From positions 8,935,620 through 8,999,619 of the forward strand of contig NC_058154.1 in the NCBI RefSeq assembly GCF_011075055.1: 64,000 bases of DNA. Direction: 5' to 3'. This DNA is from Mangifera indica. Lineage: Eukaryota; Streptophyta; Magnoliopsida; Sapindales; Anacardiaceae. The translations under genes and the position numbers were made by a program. Shown one piece after another: positions 1 to 12,800 of this stretch (its first letter is position 1; each line of letters opens with the position of its first letter). Below the pieces are notes generated by a model. It saw nothing but the letters and a program-made list of their open reading frames with translations. It ran no database searches and had not been told where the DNA came from.

Positions 1-2244
1 TCAGGCAACTCATACAAACTTCTCCATGGAGACACAAAGGAAATGTTCATGATCACAAAACAAGCTAAAACAACACCCATCAACCCCCTCTCCCATGATA
101 TTGCCCCTCGAGTCGTTCCATTTCATCATCTTATCATCAAAAACTACGGTATGCCAATTTCCTTTCTTAAAACTTTTAATAATTCAATTAAAATTCTGAG
201 TTATTGTCACCTTGATGCATTAGATTTGGTTTTCCTAGAAAAATATTTTTCCCGGCTACAGAGCCGTGTCAATGTGTCTTTATTAGCCTAATTTTATTCA
301 CCAAATTATAATACAATAAATGCTTCTGACTTGACTTTGACTTGGCGTAAGAAAATTATGAAATAAATTTATAAGTGAAACAATATCAAGGAAAATTTTT
401 ACATGTGGTGATGTATGTGCTGATGTATTAAAGACTATAGAAAATGAAAACAAAAGAAAATAATTGGCTAGTCCATCACTATAATATGAATTGGATACCT
501 AATAGTAGTATTCTTTTACCAAATAATATTTTGTAGATCTCATACACATGTTATGCATATTATAAGAGGGATTATTATTTATACTGATAATATTCAATCA
601 TAGAATTTCAAAATCATATGAATTTAATTAAGGCATTTTCCCCATAAATATTACAGGAAAGAAATCCATAATATGGGATGGCACAAAACCAACCATAAAC
701 ATCACAGACCCCAAATTGATCAGGGATATAATGTCGAAGCCTGAAATTTTTCGAAAACCCAAGAGCAATCCACTGACCAAGTTGATAGTGCATGGGATGT
801 TCAGGTATGAGGGTGCTCAATGGTTCAGAGTCAGAAAGATTGCTAATCCAGCTTTCCATCTTGAAAAGTTGAAGGTTTCAATTCTGTCCTCTATAACTCA
901 TGCAATAAAATGTACACCTATGAATCAAAAGAAAACATCTTTGATTTTTTTTTATAATTTACTTTATTGTTTGTCTTCGGGTATAGGATATGTTACCTAA
1001 ATTCTATTTGAGCTGTAACGAGATGATAGAAAAATGGAAGGCTTCAATCTCAAACAAAGAATATGGTGAGTTAGATGTTTGGCCTGATATTACAACTTTA
1101 ACATCAGATGTGATTTCTCGGGCAGCATTTGACAGTAGCTACAAGGATGGAAGAAAAATATTTCAACTCCTTAATGAACAAAATAATCTTATGGTTCAAG
1201 TTATGCCCTTTTTTCACATACCAGGATGGAGGTAAATTGAATCAACTTGGGATCCTTGTGTATTACTTAATTTGTGGAATTATTTGTGGAAGAAGACCCC
1301 ATATCTTATTAGTTTTTTTTTTTTTTTAATTATTTGCAGGTTTTTGCCCTTTGAAGCAAATAGAAAATTGAAAAGTAATCATAACGAAATTCGAGAACTA
1401 ATAAAAGGTATCATCAGGAAAAGAGAGGATGCTCTAAAGATTGGAAAAGCAAATAACGATGATTTATTGGGTTTATTAGTGGAATCAAACCACAGAGAAA
1501 TTGAAGAGCATGGGAATAAACAAAGTGGGATGAGCCTTGAAGAGGTGATTGAGGAATGCAAACTCTTTTATTTTGCTGGTCAGGAGACTACTCAATCATT
1601 GATTGTATGGGCAATGGTTTCGTTATGTATGCATCCAAATTGGCAAGAACGTGCAAGAGAAGAAGTCTTCAATGTTTTTGGTAACAATGTGCCACAATTT
1701 GATGAGTTGAACCATTTGAAAGAGGTAAAAATATTTTTATTCAAAGACTTTTATTTCATTGATCTTCATGCATCCATGATGCCCTAATACATATATGTGT
1801 GTGTGCGTGTTGTAGGTAAATAAAATACTTCATGAGGCCTTAAGGTTATATCCACCAGCAAATTTCTTATCTAGAACAACTATTAAAGAGTCCAAAATTG
1901 GAGAACTCACAATACCACCCGGAGTTCAACTTTCAGTGCCGATTATTCTAGTTCATCATGATGAAGATTATTGGGGATCTGATGCAAAAGAGTTCAATCC
2001 TGATAGATTTTCTCATGGAGTTTCCCATGCATCAAAGAACGATCAAGTCTCATTCTTCCCATTTGGCTGGGGTCCAAGAATATGCATAGGACAAAACTTC
2101 GCACTACTAGAAGCAAAACTAGCCTTGGCAATGATTCTGCAAAATTTCTCTCTTCAGCTTTCTCCAACTTATGTTCATGCTCCTATTCGTAATTTAACTC
2201 TAAAACCTCAACATGGTGCCCAAATCATCTTAAGCAAAATTTAG
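1..2244 (+). CDS. CYP72A: CYP72A-type cytochrome P450, gene A (5' end outside window)
   Basis: Haem-thiolate monooxygenase of the ER membrane. Exons are 1-148 (partial), 657-874, 987-1231, 1340-1724 and 1816-2244, all with GT-AG borders and in one frame; base 1 is the first base of a Ser codon of the SGNSYKLL segment. Visible motifs: I-helix AGQETT, K-helix EALR, FNPDRF (PERF region) and the haem loop [10 protein letters not shown], ending in LSKI and stop. The membrane anchor and first 50 or so residues lie upstream, judged from paralogue B. Intron 2 is only 112 bp and lacks the copia element found in B and C. CYP72A members oxidise terpenoids, including secologanin and triterpenes, and gibberellins; the substrate here cannot be told. 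All catalytic motifs are present, so this copy looks functional as far as it is visible. Confidence 0.9.
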
Positions 2245-2439
2245 TTTTGTTCTATACTTTCTTTTGATTTAATTACCTCTTTGTTAGTGTCAAAAATAAA
2301 ATACTCTTAGGGTACGTTTGATTCGATTCAAATTATCAGTTTGTATTGTAAATTTCGTATGTATGAATAATTATTGTATTTGATTTAAAGTAACAAAAGA
2401 ATATTAAGATATTATTTTATTTAAATGCTCTTACAAGAT

Positions 2440-5330
2440 TATTAGACATGTTTGATATTGATTTTGTTTGCCTTCTTGACTTATCTAGTCTTGTTATTAA
2501 AGCTAAACGAAAGTGTGAGAACTCTTATTTAGTCGTAGCTTTAATGGCCTCTATGAATTATCTTCTTCTATTATTGTTGCTTATTCTTCTCTTTGTGTTT
2601 TGCTTGATGTCTAGCATCATTGTCTTAGTCATCTATTATCCATGATACTCAAGACTATGTTTTCCTCTATATCTGGTCCAATTCATCTCTTACATGATCT
2701 CTCTTTTGTGTGCCATATGTATCCTCTTGGTAAAAATTATCACAAACTTTTTACTAAACATACTTACACCATTCAAGGTCCTCTTGAGCATTTTCACCTT
2801 GATTTATAGGGTCCTACTCTTATCTTGTTGTTGTTACCTTTTAAATATTATTTGTTTATTGTTAATGACTTTAGTTGGTATACATGATTATACCCAACGT
2901 TTAACAAATTTGATGTTACTACTATTTTTCTTTTCACACTCAAGCTAATGATGGAAAAATTTATTTCATGTTCTATTTGAATTGTCCTTTCGATAATAGT
3001 GGTGAATTTGACAATAAATTGTTTCCTTCTATTCTTGAGTCACACATGAATTGTCTTGTCCTTATATTCCTACCTAAAATAGTATTATTAAGAGGAAACA
3101 CCATGACATGGTAGGAAAAAAGACATTATAATTTATTACAAGCTAATAAGCCACATACCGTTTGAGTGAAGGTTTTTTCAGTTTTTGTGCTTTTTTATTA
3201 ACACATTTCCCATACCGTTGCTCAAGAACAAAAGACCTTTTTAAGGTTTTTCTTCGATATCCACCTAACTTTGGCTTCTTGTAGACTTTTAGGTGTGCTT
3301 GTTATTCTTCTAATCCTAATTGTTTACATAAATTGCCTTCTGTCTATTCTCTATCTATGTTAATGCTTCTCATCATGGGTTTCATTGCCTTTATGTACCT
3401 ATTACCCATTTCTACATCTCTCACTATGTTTTGTTTCATGAGAGTAGCTTTCTTGGTTATGTTACTATTCCTTCTTCCCTGAAGCCTCTTTCAAGGTTTC
3501 ACTCATTGTTAGTTCCTTTCATGACTATTTATATCTCTATTTTCTTTTAGGCCCATATCTATATGGCCCTTCTATTATGGTTTTCGACCCTATGCAGCCT
3601 AGTTGTAGCTTACAATCATTGTCAGATTCTCTAAGTTCTCCTACCTCATCCTCAGTTACTCTTTTGTCTCCTCCACAAAGCTTTTATTGACTCTTCTATA
3701 TCACCTTTAGTTACTTTTGTCTTTTTTGTGCACTTTGTGTTTAAATTCTAAGCATAAATGAAATCATGACTTCCTACCTTCATGTGTTTCCTCATACTCT
3801 TGTTATTGGAGCTTTGAATCTTATATTAGGTTGACCACCTTTAATCAAGCTCTATCTTTTTCTCCTTAACATTAAGTGATAAGTGAAGAGCATGATGCCC
3901 TAACTTAGAATAATACATAGGTTATTGTTTCATTATCTCTTTAGTAGAATTATGTTGGTTTGTTGTTGGGTTTACAAGATTAAACGACATGTCTATTAGC
4001 AGTATAAGGTTTGTATGGTTGTCAAGGGTTTTCATCACTAACCTAATTTTAGAGATACCTTTAGTCATGTTGTCAAGTCAACTACCATTCATACCATTCT
4101 TGCTCCCATCATCATGTATGGTTGGCCATTGAATCAACTTGATTTCAAAAATGCTTTTCTATAAAGGTATCTCTCCGAAAAGGTATTCATGAAGCAAGCT
4201 CCCAGTTTCATTGACAGTAGAAGACCATATCATGTTTATTGTCTTATTAAGGCTATATATAACCTTAAATAAGCATCTCATGCATGATACCTAGGTTATA
4301 CTCCTTTCAACTTAACTATGGGTTTGTCAATAGTTGGCCTAATCCTTTACTATGATCCATCAAACCTAATTATCCTCTATTGTGGTTATGCTTGTTTATG
4401 TGGATAATTTAATTACGGCTAGTTTTGATACATCACCTGTTACAAATTGTGCATTTACCTTATCTATGTTTTGCCTTTGATTGTTGGGACTTGGATTCCC
4501 TCGAAGTCCTTTTTGGTATAAAAGTTGTTCGATAATTCATCACCTTGTATCTTTCTTAATGTTGCTACACGATAAATTTGCTTTGATGTTTCTAACTTGA
4601 CTTGTGTGCTCCTTATGTTATGCCTTTTATCATTTCCAAGATGTCACTATCTATCGAAGATATCCAATTTCTTGATGTTACACTCTTTCACAATATGATT
4701 GGTGGTCTTCAATATCTTACCCTCACTCGATCTGACATTTCATTTATTATCAATCAAGTCACCTAGTGACTAGTTGATCCTACTCACCAATCAAGTGTAT
4801 TTTTTAGTATAGTAAAAGTACCTTATTTCTTGGTCTCACCTTTCAGTATGACTTCAACCTTCATCTCCTAGTTTTTTTTAATACAGACTACGTCACCGAT
4901 GTTTTAACACGATAGTCCATCACTGATGGATATGTTTTTCTTAGTCTTAACCTTATTTGATTGATTGGCAAGAAATAGGTTATTGTGTCCTAATCTGTTA
5001 TAGAATTTACTTTGTGACAATCAGTCTTTTGTGTTCGGTAGGTTTGTTATCTTCTGTGTGAGCTAGGCATTCCTCTTCATTCATCTCAACTTCTACTTTG
5101 TAACAACCAATCTACTTCACACATGGCCACCAATCCTATTTTTCATGCTCACACATGACACGTTGACATCAATCTATGCTTCATCCATGTGTTGATTGCT
5201 AATAGGGCTCTTCATCTTCAACATGTTCCTATGGTCTCTCGGTTTGTAGACATATTTACCAAAAGGTTGTCGTGAGCGTTTTCTTTCCTTGTGTCTAAAA
5301 TTGCAACTTTGTGAGTTATTGCTACAATTG
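2440..5330 (+). mobile_element. Degenerate Ty1/copia pol remnant, first copy
   Basis: Frame-broken stretch whose three frames together give copia pol landmarks in order: a GAG-pre-integrase/integrase start (CPLGK near 2715), an integrase core fragment, an HKGFHC-like integrase tail near 3380, a reverse transcriptase segment (QLDFKNAFLYKG near 4140, a YVDN box near 4400), a YLTLTR-like stretch near 4715, and an RNase H tail (DIFTKRLS near 5250). Many stops and shifts make it dead. The left boundary is where similarity to the flank of gene C stops. A paralogous copy lies at 16800-21890. Confidence 0.8.
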
Positions 5331-5338
5331 CAAGAGAA

Positions 5339-5523
5339 TGCTAAAGGGAATATATGGTTTAATCATATTCGTGTTTATTGTATTTGTTTATATTTTATCG
5401 TAATCAATTGTAAATGATTTATTCTATTTTCAAAGGACTAGGATTCTTTTTCAGACTTTATTATAATTGTATATATTATACAACTTTTCATCAAAAATAT
5501 ATAAGTTAATTCACAAGTCTTCA
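5339..5523 (+). repeat. Probable 3' LTR of the copia remnant
   Basis: Begins TGCTAAAGGG directly after a purine-rich GGGAA/GAGAATG-type stretch at the end of the RNase H region and ends near CTTCA. The same sequence follows the second remnant at about 21899-22083. No 5' LTR was found, so the exact ends are inferred. Confidence 0.4.
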
Positions 5524-5640
5524 TGAACAACTTATTAAATAGGAATAATTATTTTTTTTTTGAGTCATTCTAATTTCCATGCACTCTTATATTAATATAT
5601 AGCTTAAACATTTTCCTTCTCTATCTTTCTCTTTATAGGG

Positions 5641-8359
5641 CACTTTACCTAAGATGACGTGATAAGAAAATGGGAGATTTCAATCTCAAATGAAGAGTCA
5701 CATGAGTTAGATGTTTGGCCAGACATTAAGGCTTTAACATTAAATATGATTTCTCGAACAACATTTGGTGGTAGTTATGAAGATGAAAGAAATATATTTG
5801 AACTCATAACCCAACAAATTAATCTTATCACTCGAGTGTTTTACTTCTTTCACATTCCAGGACGGAGGTAATCTGAACTAATTTTGGCATGTTCTATAAT
5901 ATAGTTTTGAAATGTTTCAAAAAGTTATTTCGAAAAAAAAAACCAACAATTGAATGTTATAAGTTCAAGATTTGTGAATGCATATGCTATTATATTTTGT
6001 AAACAGTAAGATGAAAAGAAAAAGTTTGTCTAGAAGTTTTTCCCCTTTATTTTTAAAAGAAAAATTTACATGTGATTGGTATGTTGGTGTCAAAGTGTAC
6101 GCCAACAATAAGTACACTAAATCCAAGAGACTTGGATGTAAAAATATAAACAGACATAATAATGTAAATAGAAGACAAATAATTTTTTTGCAAGGTTTGG
6201 TTGGAAAGATCTGTAGTTTACATCCACGGTGTTGTTATTATCTTGGTAATAAGGGATTACAAAGTGCTCAAAAAATAACCATATTGATAAGTGTGTCTAA
6301 GCAAGTATAAGACAATCCCTCTCTCTTTCTCACAATTCTGTATTTACAGCAAATAGAGTTAATGTTACATAAATTTAGGATAGTGCATTGCAGTAGTCAA
6401 TGGTATAAGAAGTGTTATAATGGTTCTGGTATGATAAGAGAGTAATTGTAGTTCAATTGTGATTGTCGAATGAGGAAGACAATTCTCTGAAACTAAAACA
6501 TTTATTTAATGTCAGATGATTATTAAGATCATGGCAAATTTGGTCTTCGTAACATGTTTCATAGCTTCTAAGAAAAGTCATTATGCTCAAGGCTTCTCCT
6601 GTGGGTTACCAACTGGAATGATATTTGTTCAATGATTGTTGGTTGTTGTTCGGAGTTGTATATGTGAGTTGATTCTAGGAGGAATTCTGATTGTACAACA
6701 ATATCTTACCATAGTTCCTTACAAATATTCTATTAATCTCAATCCGTATATTCAAAAGGACTTGTATCAAATTGGAAAATATTAAACAACTCAATATAGT
6801 GACTTTTATTTTGAAATATGAACTGAGAGAATGGTAGAGCGTCTTCAATTTGTTTTCACATATCCTTTACATTATTTTTCCTTTTTAATAATATTACTCA
6901 CATTGAAAAAAAAAAAAAAACTGACATTAACGGGTAAAATAGCAATCAATTATTTATTATTATATTAAAGCTAAATAAATTTATAACTTTAAATAATATC
7001 TTCAATTTTTCGTCCTAAGTGTTGTGTTGGATTAGTTGGCTTTAATGCATCAACGAGGACTTGAGTTGTTGAATAATGTATACGCTATGTGAGATGGATT
7101 TCTTTTGGAAACTCCTTATTGTTTTTAATCTTATACTCGTGCATTTGAGATTAATATTGGATTAGTATGAAACCCTGTTTCTTCCTTGCAGTTTTGTGCC
7201 CGCTAAAGCAAATAGGAAGTTGAAAAGCAATGGCAATGAAATTCGACAACAGATAAAAGGCCATAAAGAAAAGGGAAGGGGTCATGAAAGTTGCAGAAGC
7301 AATAAATGATGATTTAAGACCGGGCATAAAGATAGTGGAATGCGCACTGAAGAGGTGGTTGATGAGTGCAAACTTTTTTATCTTGCTAGCCAGGGACAGT
7401 TGCAACCTTAATTTATAGGGATAATAATTTTGTTATATTTGCATCCAAACTGGCAAGTACGTGCAAGAGAAGAGCTTTTCCAAGTTTTCAGTGTAAGATT
7501 TATTTTAAATGAACTAAATAAAATTAATTCAATCCTAATACCTATGAGATCTACATAAAATTATAAAAATATTGAATTGAAAACTTTAAGATTATAGGAA
7601 TATATGGAATGCCACCATGTAATATGAATCCATAGAGCTCTTAAAATTATTTGCATCAGAGTGATTTGTCTTTCACTTCTGAAACCACCCTGAATAACAA
7701 CTTCCAATGAGTAAAGGTTTCAGAGTGGGAAACTAACAAATATATAGTAGGTTAATGGACTTCAATCAAAGAACCAATAAACTTTAAAACTCAAACTAAT
7801 ATTAACTACCCATATCATAATCTTTAGTTGTATTAAATTTATCCTTGTTGATCACTTAATACCATTTGTAAACTGGCATTATACTATTTAATTCTCTAAT
7901 TTTATTAAACCACAATCATAATTAATATTAGCCTACGTCAAAACATTCTGGAACAAAGAACTGCAATTTGATAAGCTAAACCAATTGAAAGAAGTATTGC
8001 ATATTGCTTCTTAAATTTCTTTCTACTTTTGGAGAATTTTAATGTTTTAAGAATCTTCCCCTAACATTGGATATGTAATCAAATCCACGGAAATTTTGTT
8101 TTGCAATTGAAAAAAATTCAACATGAGATTCTAATATTATGTCCGACACCTTTGTTAGGAAGAGAAACTACCAAGGAGAACAAACTGGGGGAAATTCATT
8201 ATACCATCTGGAGTCTTCGTTTCATTACAAATAATTATAGTTCATCAAGGTAAAGAATATTGAGGATCTGATGCAAAAGGAGTAAATTTTCTCAAGGAGT
8301 AAATAATTATAGTCCATAACTTTGCATTTGTTGGAATCAAAACTAGCACAAGCAATGAT
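5641..8359 (+). pseudogene. CYP72A-like pseudogene, exons 3-5 remains
   Basis: Remains of a P450 paralogue diverged from genes A to D. Exon 3 is recognisable at 5641-5867 ([12 protein letters not shown], then HIPGRR and a GT donor). Exon 4 is at about 7191-7490 with frameshifts and a damaged I-helix region (LASQGQ in place of AGQETT). Its last piece (LQFDKLNQLKE) resumes at about 7945 after an unrelated 450-bp insertion. Exon 5 is represented by about 8157-8359 (KLGE, then a stop in the HHDEDYWG region), with the haem loop missing. The exon-5 remnant stops where LTR-like sequence begins at 8360. Exons 1-2 are absent. The 5900-7190 stretch is intron-like DNA with no recognised content. Confidence 0.8.
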
Positions 8360-8622
8360 TGTAATGTCAATTTACAATATATAAAATTACAATGTAGTTC
8401 AAGTTTGGAATTTTATATTTAATGTACGCAGCATTATGAATTTGGGTATGATTTGTATTAATATTATTGACAAAATATTTTACAATACATAGTATTATAA
8501 TGTAGTGTAAGCTAGTATCATAATCCTATGAAATAAGAAAAATAATAAATAACGAATCAAAATCAAACTTAATGAGAATCATATCAAATAATAAATAGAA
8601 TCAAATAGAAATATGTTTAACA
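8360..8622 (-). mobile_element. LTR-like insertion cutting the P450 pseudogene
   Basis: Read on the minus strand it starts TGTTAAACAT directly after the purine tract ACGGGAG (the expected polypurine tract position) and ends ATTGACATTACA. The plus-strand left end abuts the P450 codons for AMI. The internal part on its right (8623 to about 9266) is truncated and shows no recognised coding. A clear target duplication was not found. Confidence 0.45.
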
Positions 8623-8830
8623 CTCCCGTAAATGCAATAGGAGCTCTCAGAGCTACAATTGGAGACAAAAGTTGACAAGTCAATAGCATCATGGTAGGAT
8701 AAAGAGGTGACATCATTGTCGAAAAACCAAGAAAAGGGTTCCTGAAAGAAGAGGTAGCAAGGTGGCAACAGCGGAGAAGGAATTACCGATATTAGAGGAA
8801 AAACCACCGACAAGAGAGAGACTAGTGCAG

Positions 8831-9078
8831 GGGCTTGAATATGAGAGACACGAGAGTAGGGACTCAATTGTGAGAGAGATGAGCAAAGGCTCGATTGTGA
8901 GAGACCAAAGCAAAGGCCCGATCATGAGAGAGACAAGAGCAACGGATTAATTGTGAGAGAGACGAGAAAAGCAAGGAAGAGTGGCTCAACCGGGATGCAA
9001 CAGAGGAAACGCAATGCAGGAGCAGAGGAAGAGTGGCTCAACTGCGATGCAACAAAGGAGACACGACACAGGAGCAGA
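8831..9078. repeat. Purine-rich minisatellite, two unit types
   Basis: Five imperfect units of 27-31 bp (core ATTGTGAGAGAGA) run from about 8831 to 8974. Two units of about 52 bp (core GAAGAGTGGCTCAAC) follow at about 8975-9026 and 9027-9078. Open frames crossing it on both strands are by-products of the repeat. Confidence 0.7.
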
Positions 9079-9399
9079 AAACGTGATGTAGTAGCAGCCA
9101 GAGATGTAACACAACAGATAGAGAGGTTGTTGTCAGCAAGAAAAACGCAGGCAATGTGTGATCTCAGAAGAAATCATGGCGAAAAGATCACAACACATGA
9201 TCCAGAGGAGAATGCAATCGTGCGTGATGTAGTAATTTGGGAAGAGAGAGATGCCAGACGACAAGGAGAGAAAGATGGGACACACTCATCGTGACGGCAT
9301 CAAAGAGCTTGGGCCCAAACTGAAGCATGCCAACAACTTTCAAAAAAAAAATTGTGATGATGTGAATTTACATGTTACCATTTTTAATATACAACAACT

Positions 9400-9469
9400 T
9401 GTTATAAATGGAATGGAATGGAATGAATTGCAGGGGGTATTTATAGGAAATTCTTCCCCCAACCACAAC

Positions 9470-9502
<33 letters not shown>

Positions 9503-9605
9503 TCCAGTCAACAAAAATAGCAATTTCCCATGGCATTTAATGTCTTTACATTATCTTTTAGCCAAAGTCTAAATCATGTGGTGGAAAAATCCACCATGCA
9601 TAACA
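9400..9605 (-). mobile_element. 206-bp solo LTR in the gene B promoter
   Basis: Bounded by TGTTATAAAT and GCATAACA (TG...CA ends) and by a perfect 5-bp target duplication CAACT at 9395-9399 and 9606-9610. Gene C has the empty site with one CAACT at 22652-22656. On the minus strand it carries CCTATAAATACC (TATA-like) and a GTGGA/TCCAC palindrome resembling the LTRs of the copia element at 47534. It contains a long run of C at about 9472-9500. Confidence 0.85.
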
Positions 9606-9787
9606 CAACTCTATATTTTTTCTTTTATTCATTACTTTTAAATTTTTTATTGGTAGAAAAATCAAAGATGCCGACCGAAACCAAAAGATTCCTTGATCCA
9701 TTGAAATAGTTTTGGGGTCCACCCACATCCCAACTCATAAGAGTCTTAAAAACTTTTCCCAATAAGAGTAGGCCATCCTGATTAACA

Positions 9788-9796
9788 TATATAAAA
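9788..9796 (+). promoter_or_regulatory. TATA box of gene B
   Basis: TATATAAAA lies 62 bp upstream of the ATG at 9850, in a stretch otherwise nearly identical to the gene C promoter. The following CT-rich leader (TTATTCAAGTTGTTCTCTC) suits a transcription start region. Confidence 0.6.
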
Positions 9797-9849
9797 GGCT
9801 TTATTTCCATTTCCTTATTCAAGTTGTTCTCTCTTAAAGTTTCCTGAAA

Positions 9850-12800
9850 ATGGAGATTTCAGTTACATCTCTTTCCTTTTCTATTGCTTTTACTGCTCTT
9901 ATAACATGTCTATGGAAGGTGCTAAACTGGGTTTGGTTGAAGCCAAGGAGGTTAGAGAAGTTGCTTCGACAGCAAGGTTTCTCCGGCAACTCGTACAAAC
10001 TTCTCCATGGAGACACAAAGGAAATGTTCGTGATCACAAAACAAGCTAAAACAAGACCCATCAACTCCCTTTCCCATGATATTGCCTCTCAAGTCGTTCC
10101 ATTTCATCATCATATCATCAAAAATTATGGTATGCCAAGTTCCTTTCAATTAAGATTCTAAGTTATTGTTACCTTGATGCATTAGATTTGGCTTTCCCAG
10201 AAAAGTACTTTTATCCAGCAATAGAGCCGTGTCAATTTGTCTTTCTTAGATATGGAAATTGACTTTGACTTGGTATAAGAAATTATAAAAAAATTTTATA
10301 AGTGAAACAATACCAAAGAAAATTCTAGCATGTAGTGACTGGTGATGTATGTGCTTACGGATGCACAAAATTTTCACCTAATATAATACTCATAGTCTAT
10401 CACTATTTTTTCACTTGAATTAAAGACTATAGAAAATGAAAACAAAAGTAAAAAGTTGGTTAGTTCATCACTATATGTTTTTCACTTAACAAAATAATAT
10501 TTAAATAAGTCAAATGGTCTTTTCAACATTAATAGAAAGGGAAAACTATATTGTGTACATGTCATACAAATGTTACGTATATGATAAAATAAAATTATCA
10601 CTGCTAGTATTCAAATATAGAATTTCAAAATCATTTTTCCCATGAATATTACAGGAAAGAAATCCATAATATGGGAGGGTACAACACCAACCATAAACAT
10701 CACAGACCCCAAATTGATCAAGGATATCATGTTAAACCCTGAAATTTTTCAAAAACCCAAGAGGAATCCACTAGCCTTGTTGGTGGTGAATGGGATGGTG
10801 AGGTATGAGGGTGCTCAATGGTTCAAAGTCAGAAAGATTGCTAATCCAGCTTTCCATCTTGAAAAGTTGAAGGTCTCATTTTTATCCTCTATAACTCATG
10901 CAATAATTTGTATGCGCATGAATGAAAAAAAAAATCTTTGATTTTTTTATTTGCCTTTTTGTTTGTCTTTGTATATAGGATATTATTAGACAATATTCCC
11001 CATTATTATAGGTTAAACCTGCACAAATCATAGGATTCAAAAGCTTAATTTTTTCTTTGTACATATCACTAATTTAGCACTAGATTAACACAAATCATTG
11101 GATTCAATAACTTAATTTTCTCCTTATATGTAGCACTAATTTAGTCCTAGTTTAACACAAATTATCTATTTTCCTTTTATATTGTACTCTCATGTTTGTA
11201 TATAAACACCTCTTCTAGTAATGAAATAATAATCCAGTTCACTTTTTTTCATTATTAACATGGTATCAAGGTTTGAGTCTCTTCTTCTTTTACTCCCATA
11301 AGTTTGTTTTTCTTAGTCATGACTACGACAAGTAAACCTTCATAGTTCAATATTTTTTGCACCATTCTAACAATCCTGGTGCCCTTTTAGTCGCTCAATC
11401 GTTGAATGGGGTTAACTACTCAACTTCTAGTTGTGTTGTTTGTATTGCATTGGAAGCCAAGAACAAACTTTGCTTTATTGATGTGTTAATTCCTCAACCT
11501 CCTAAGGCTACCACAACTTATTTTTAGTTAAACCTAATGCAATAACATGATTCTCTATTGGCTCATCAATGTTGTTTCTCCAAATATTGCCAACAACATT
11601 ATTTATGCAACCACAGCTTGTAAGGTTTCGACTGACTTACAAGATGGATTCTCACAGAAGAATGTCTTTCGTATCTTTGAGATACGACATGTTATCTCAA
11701 ACCATAGTGAAGAAACAAATTCTACTATCACTTATTATATTGTCTTAAAAGGTTATTGGGATGAACTGTCGTAGTATCAGACATATCCTTCTTGAAAGTG
11801 TGAAGCTCTTAAGGACCATAGTATTCTTGTTCTTGTTGATAACCTCATGGATTATCTCATGAGTCTTAATGATTCTTATAGTGTTGTTTGCACCCAAATT
11901 CTTTTGATGGATTCACTTCCATAAGTTAACAAAGCTTGTATCTTGTTATTACAAGAAGAATGTCAAAGGGCCATATCTCAAACCTTTTCTACAAACATTG
12001 AGCAATCAACCATGGTTGCCTCCAGTCAAACCTACAAGTGCAATTCCAACCTCACTACAATTATCACTATTTAGAGATAGATGGCCACAGTGAATCTTGG
12101 TGTAGGATAAAGCAAAAAGGCATTCCATAAAAAAGAAACTCATCCAAGCATTCCAATACTAAGCCTTCATCTTATGTTGTTGTTGCTACATCCTCTTTAG
12201 AAAAACATGATGATGCCTTATCATTCACCCTGGAGCAATTTCACTAGCTTCTTGCTTTCATTCCTTCTAGTAATGTTACTTTTGTAGCAAATGTTGCAGG
12301 TTTATTTTCTTGATTATTATCTCATCTTTTTCTTGATCCATGAGTCATAGATTCTGATGCCATAAATCATATGGCTTCATCCCCAGTTAGCCTTGGTTCA
12401 AAAATTTTAATTCAGTCTACTCTAATTAAATTACCAATTAGACAAATAGCACTTGTAAACCTACCCCAAAAAGTGTCTTTTATGTTTCCACTTTCAATTT
12501 AATTTACTATCAATTAGTAAATTAACTAAACAACACCAATATTTAAGAACTTATTTTTCTTGATCATTGTGTTATACAGGACCTACATTCAATAACTAAA
12601 CTTCTTATGAAATTCTTTTCAACAAACCGTCTGCATATTATCATTTGCGTGTTTTTTGTTGTCTTTGTTATGGTCACAATGTCATAGACATCAATCACAA
12701 ATTTGATTTTCAACCCAAACCTGGTGTTTTCATTGTTATCCTTATGCTAAAAAAGCATACAAGATTTTTGATTTAGTAACTAAAAAATTTACACTAGTTG

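Noticed and set aside
2448..2948. Leu-rich frames resembling membrane proteins
   Set aside because: Wrong-frame readings of the T-rich copia remnant; the other frames give broken integrase sequence.
8762..9294. Open frames on the plus strand giving Arg/Glu-rich proteins
   Set aside because: They follow the purine minisatellite; composition comes from the repeat and there is no start context, domain or splice structure.
9472..9500. Long C run (and a G run near 44820) as a functional motif
   Set aside because: Homopolymers inside mobile elements; length may be assembly-limited and no function can be argued.
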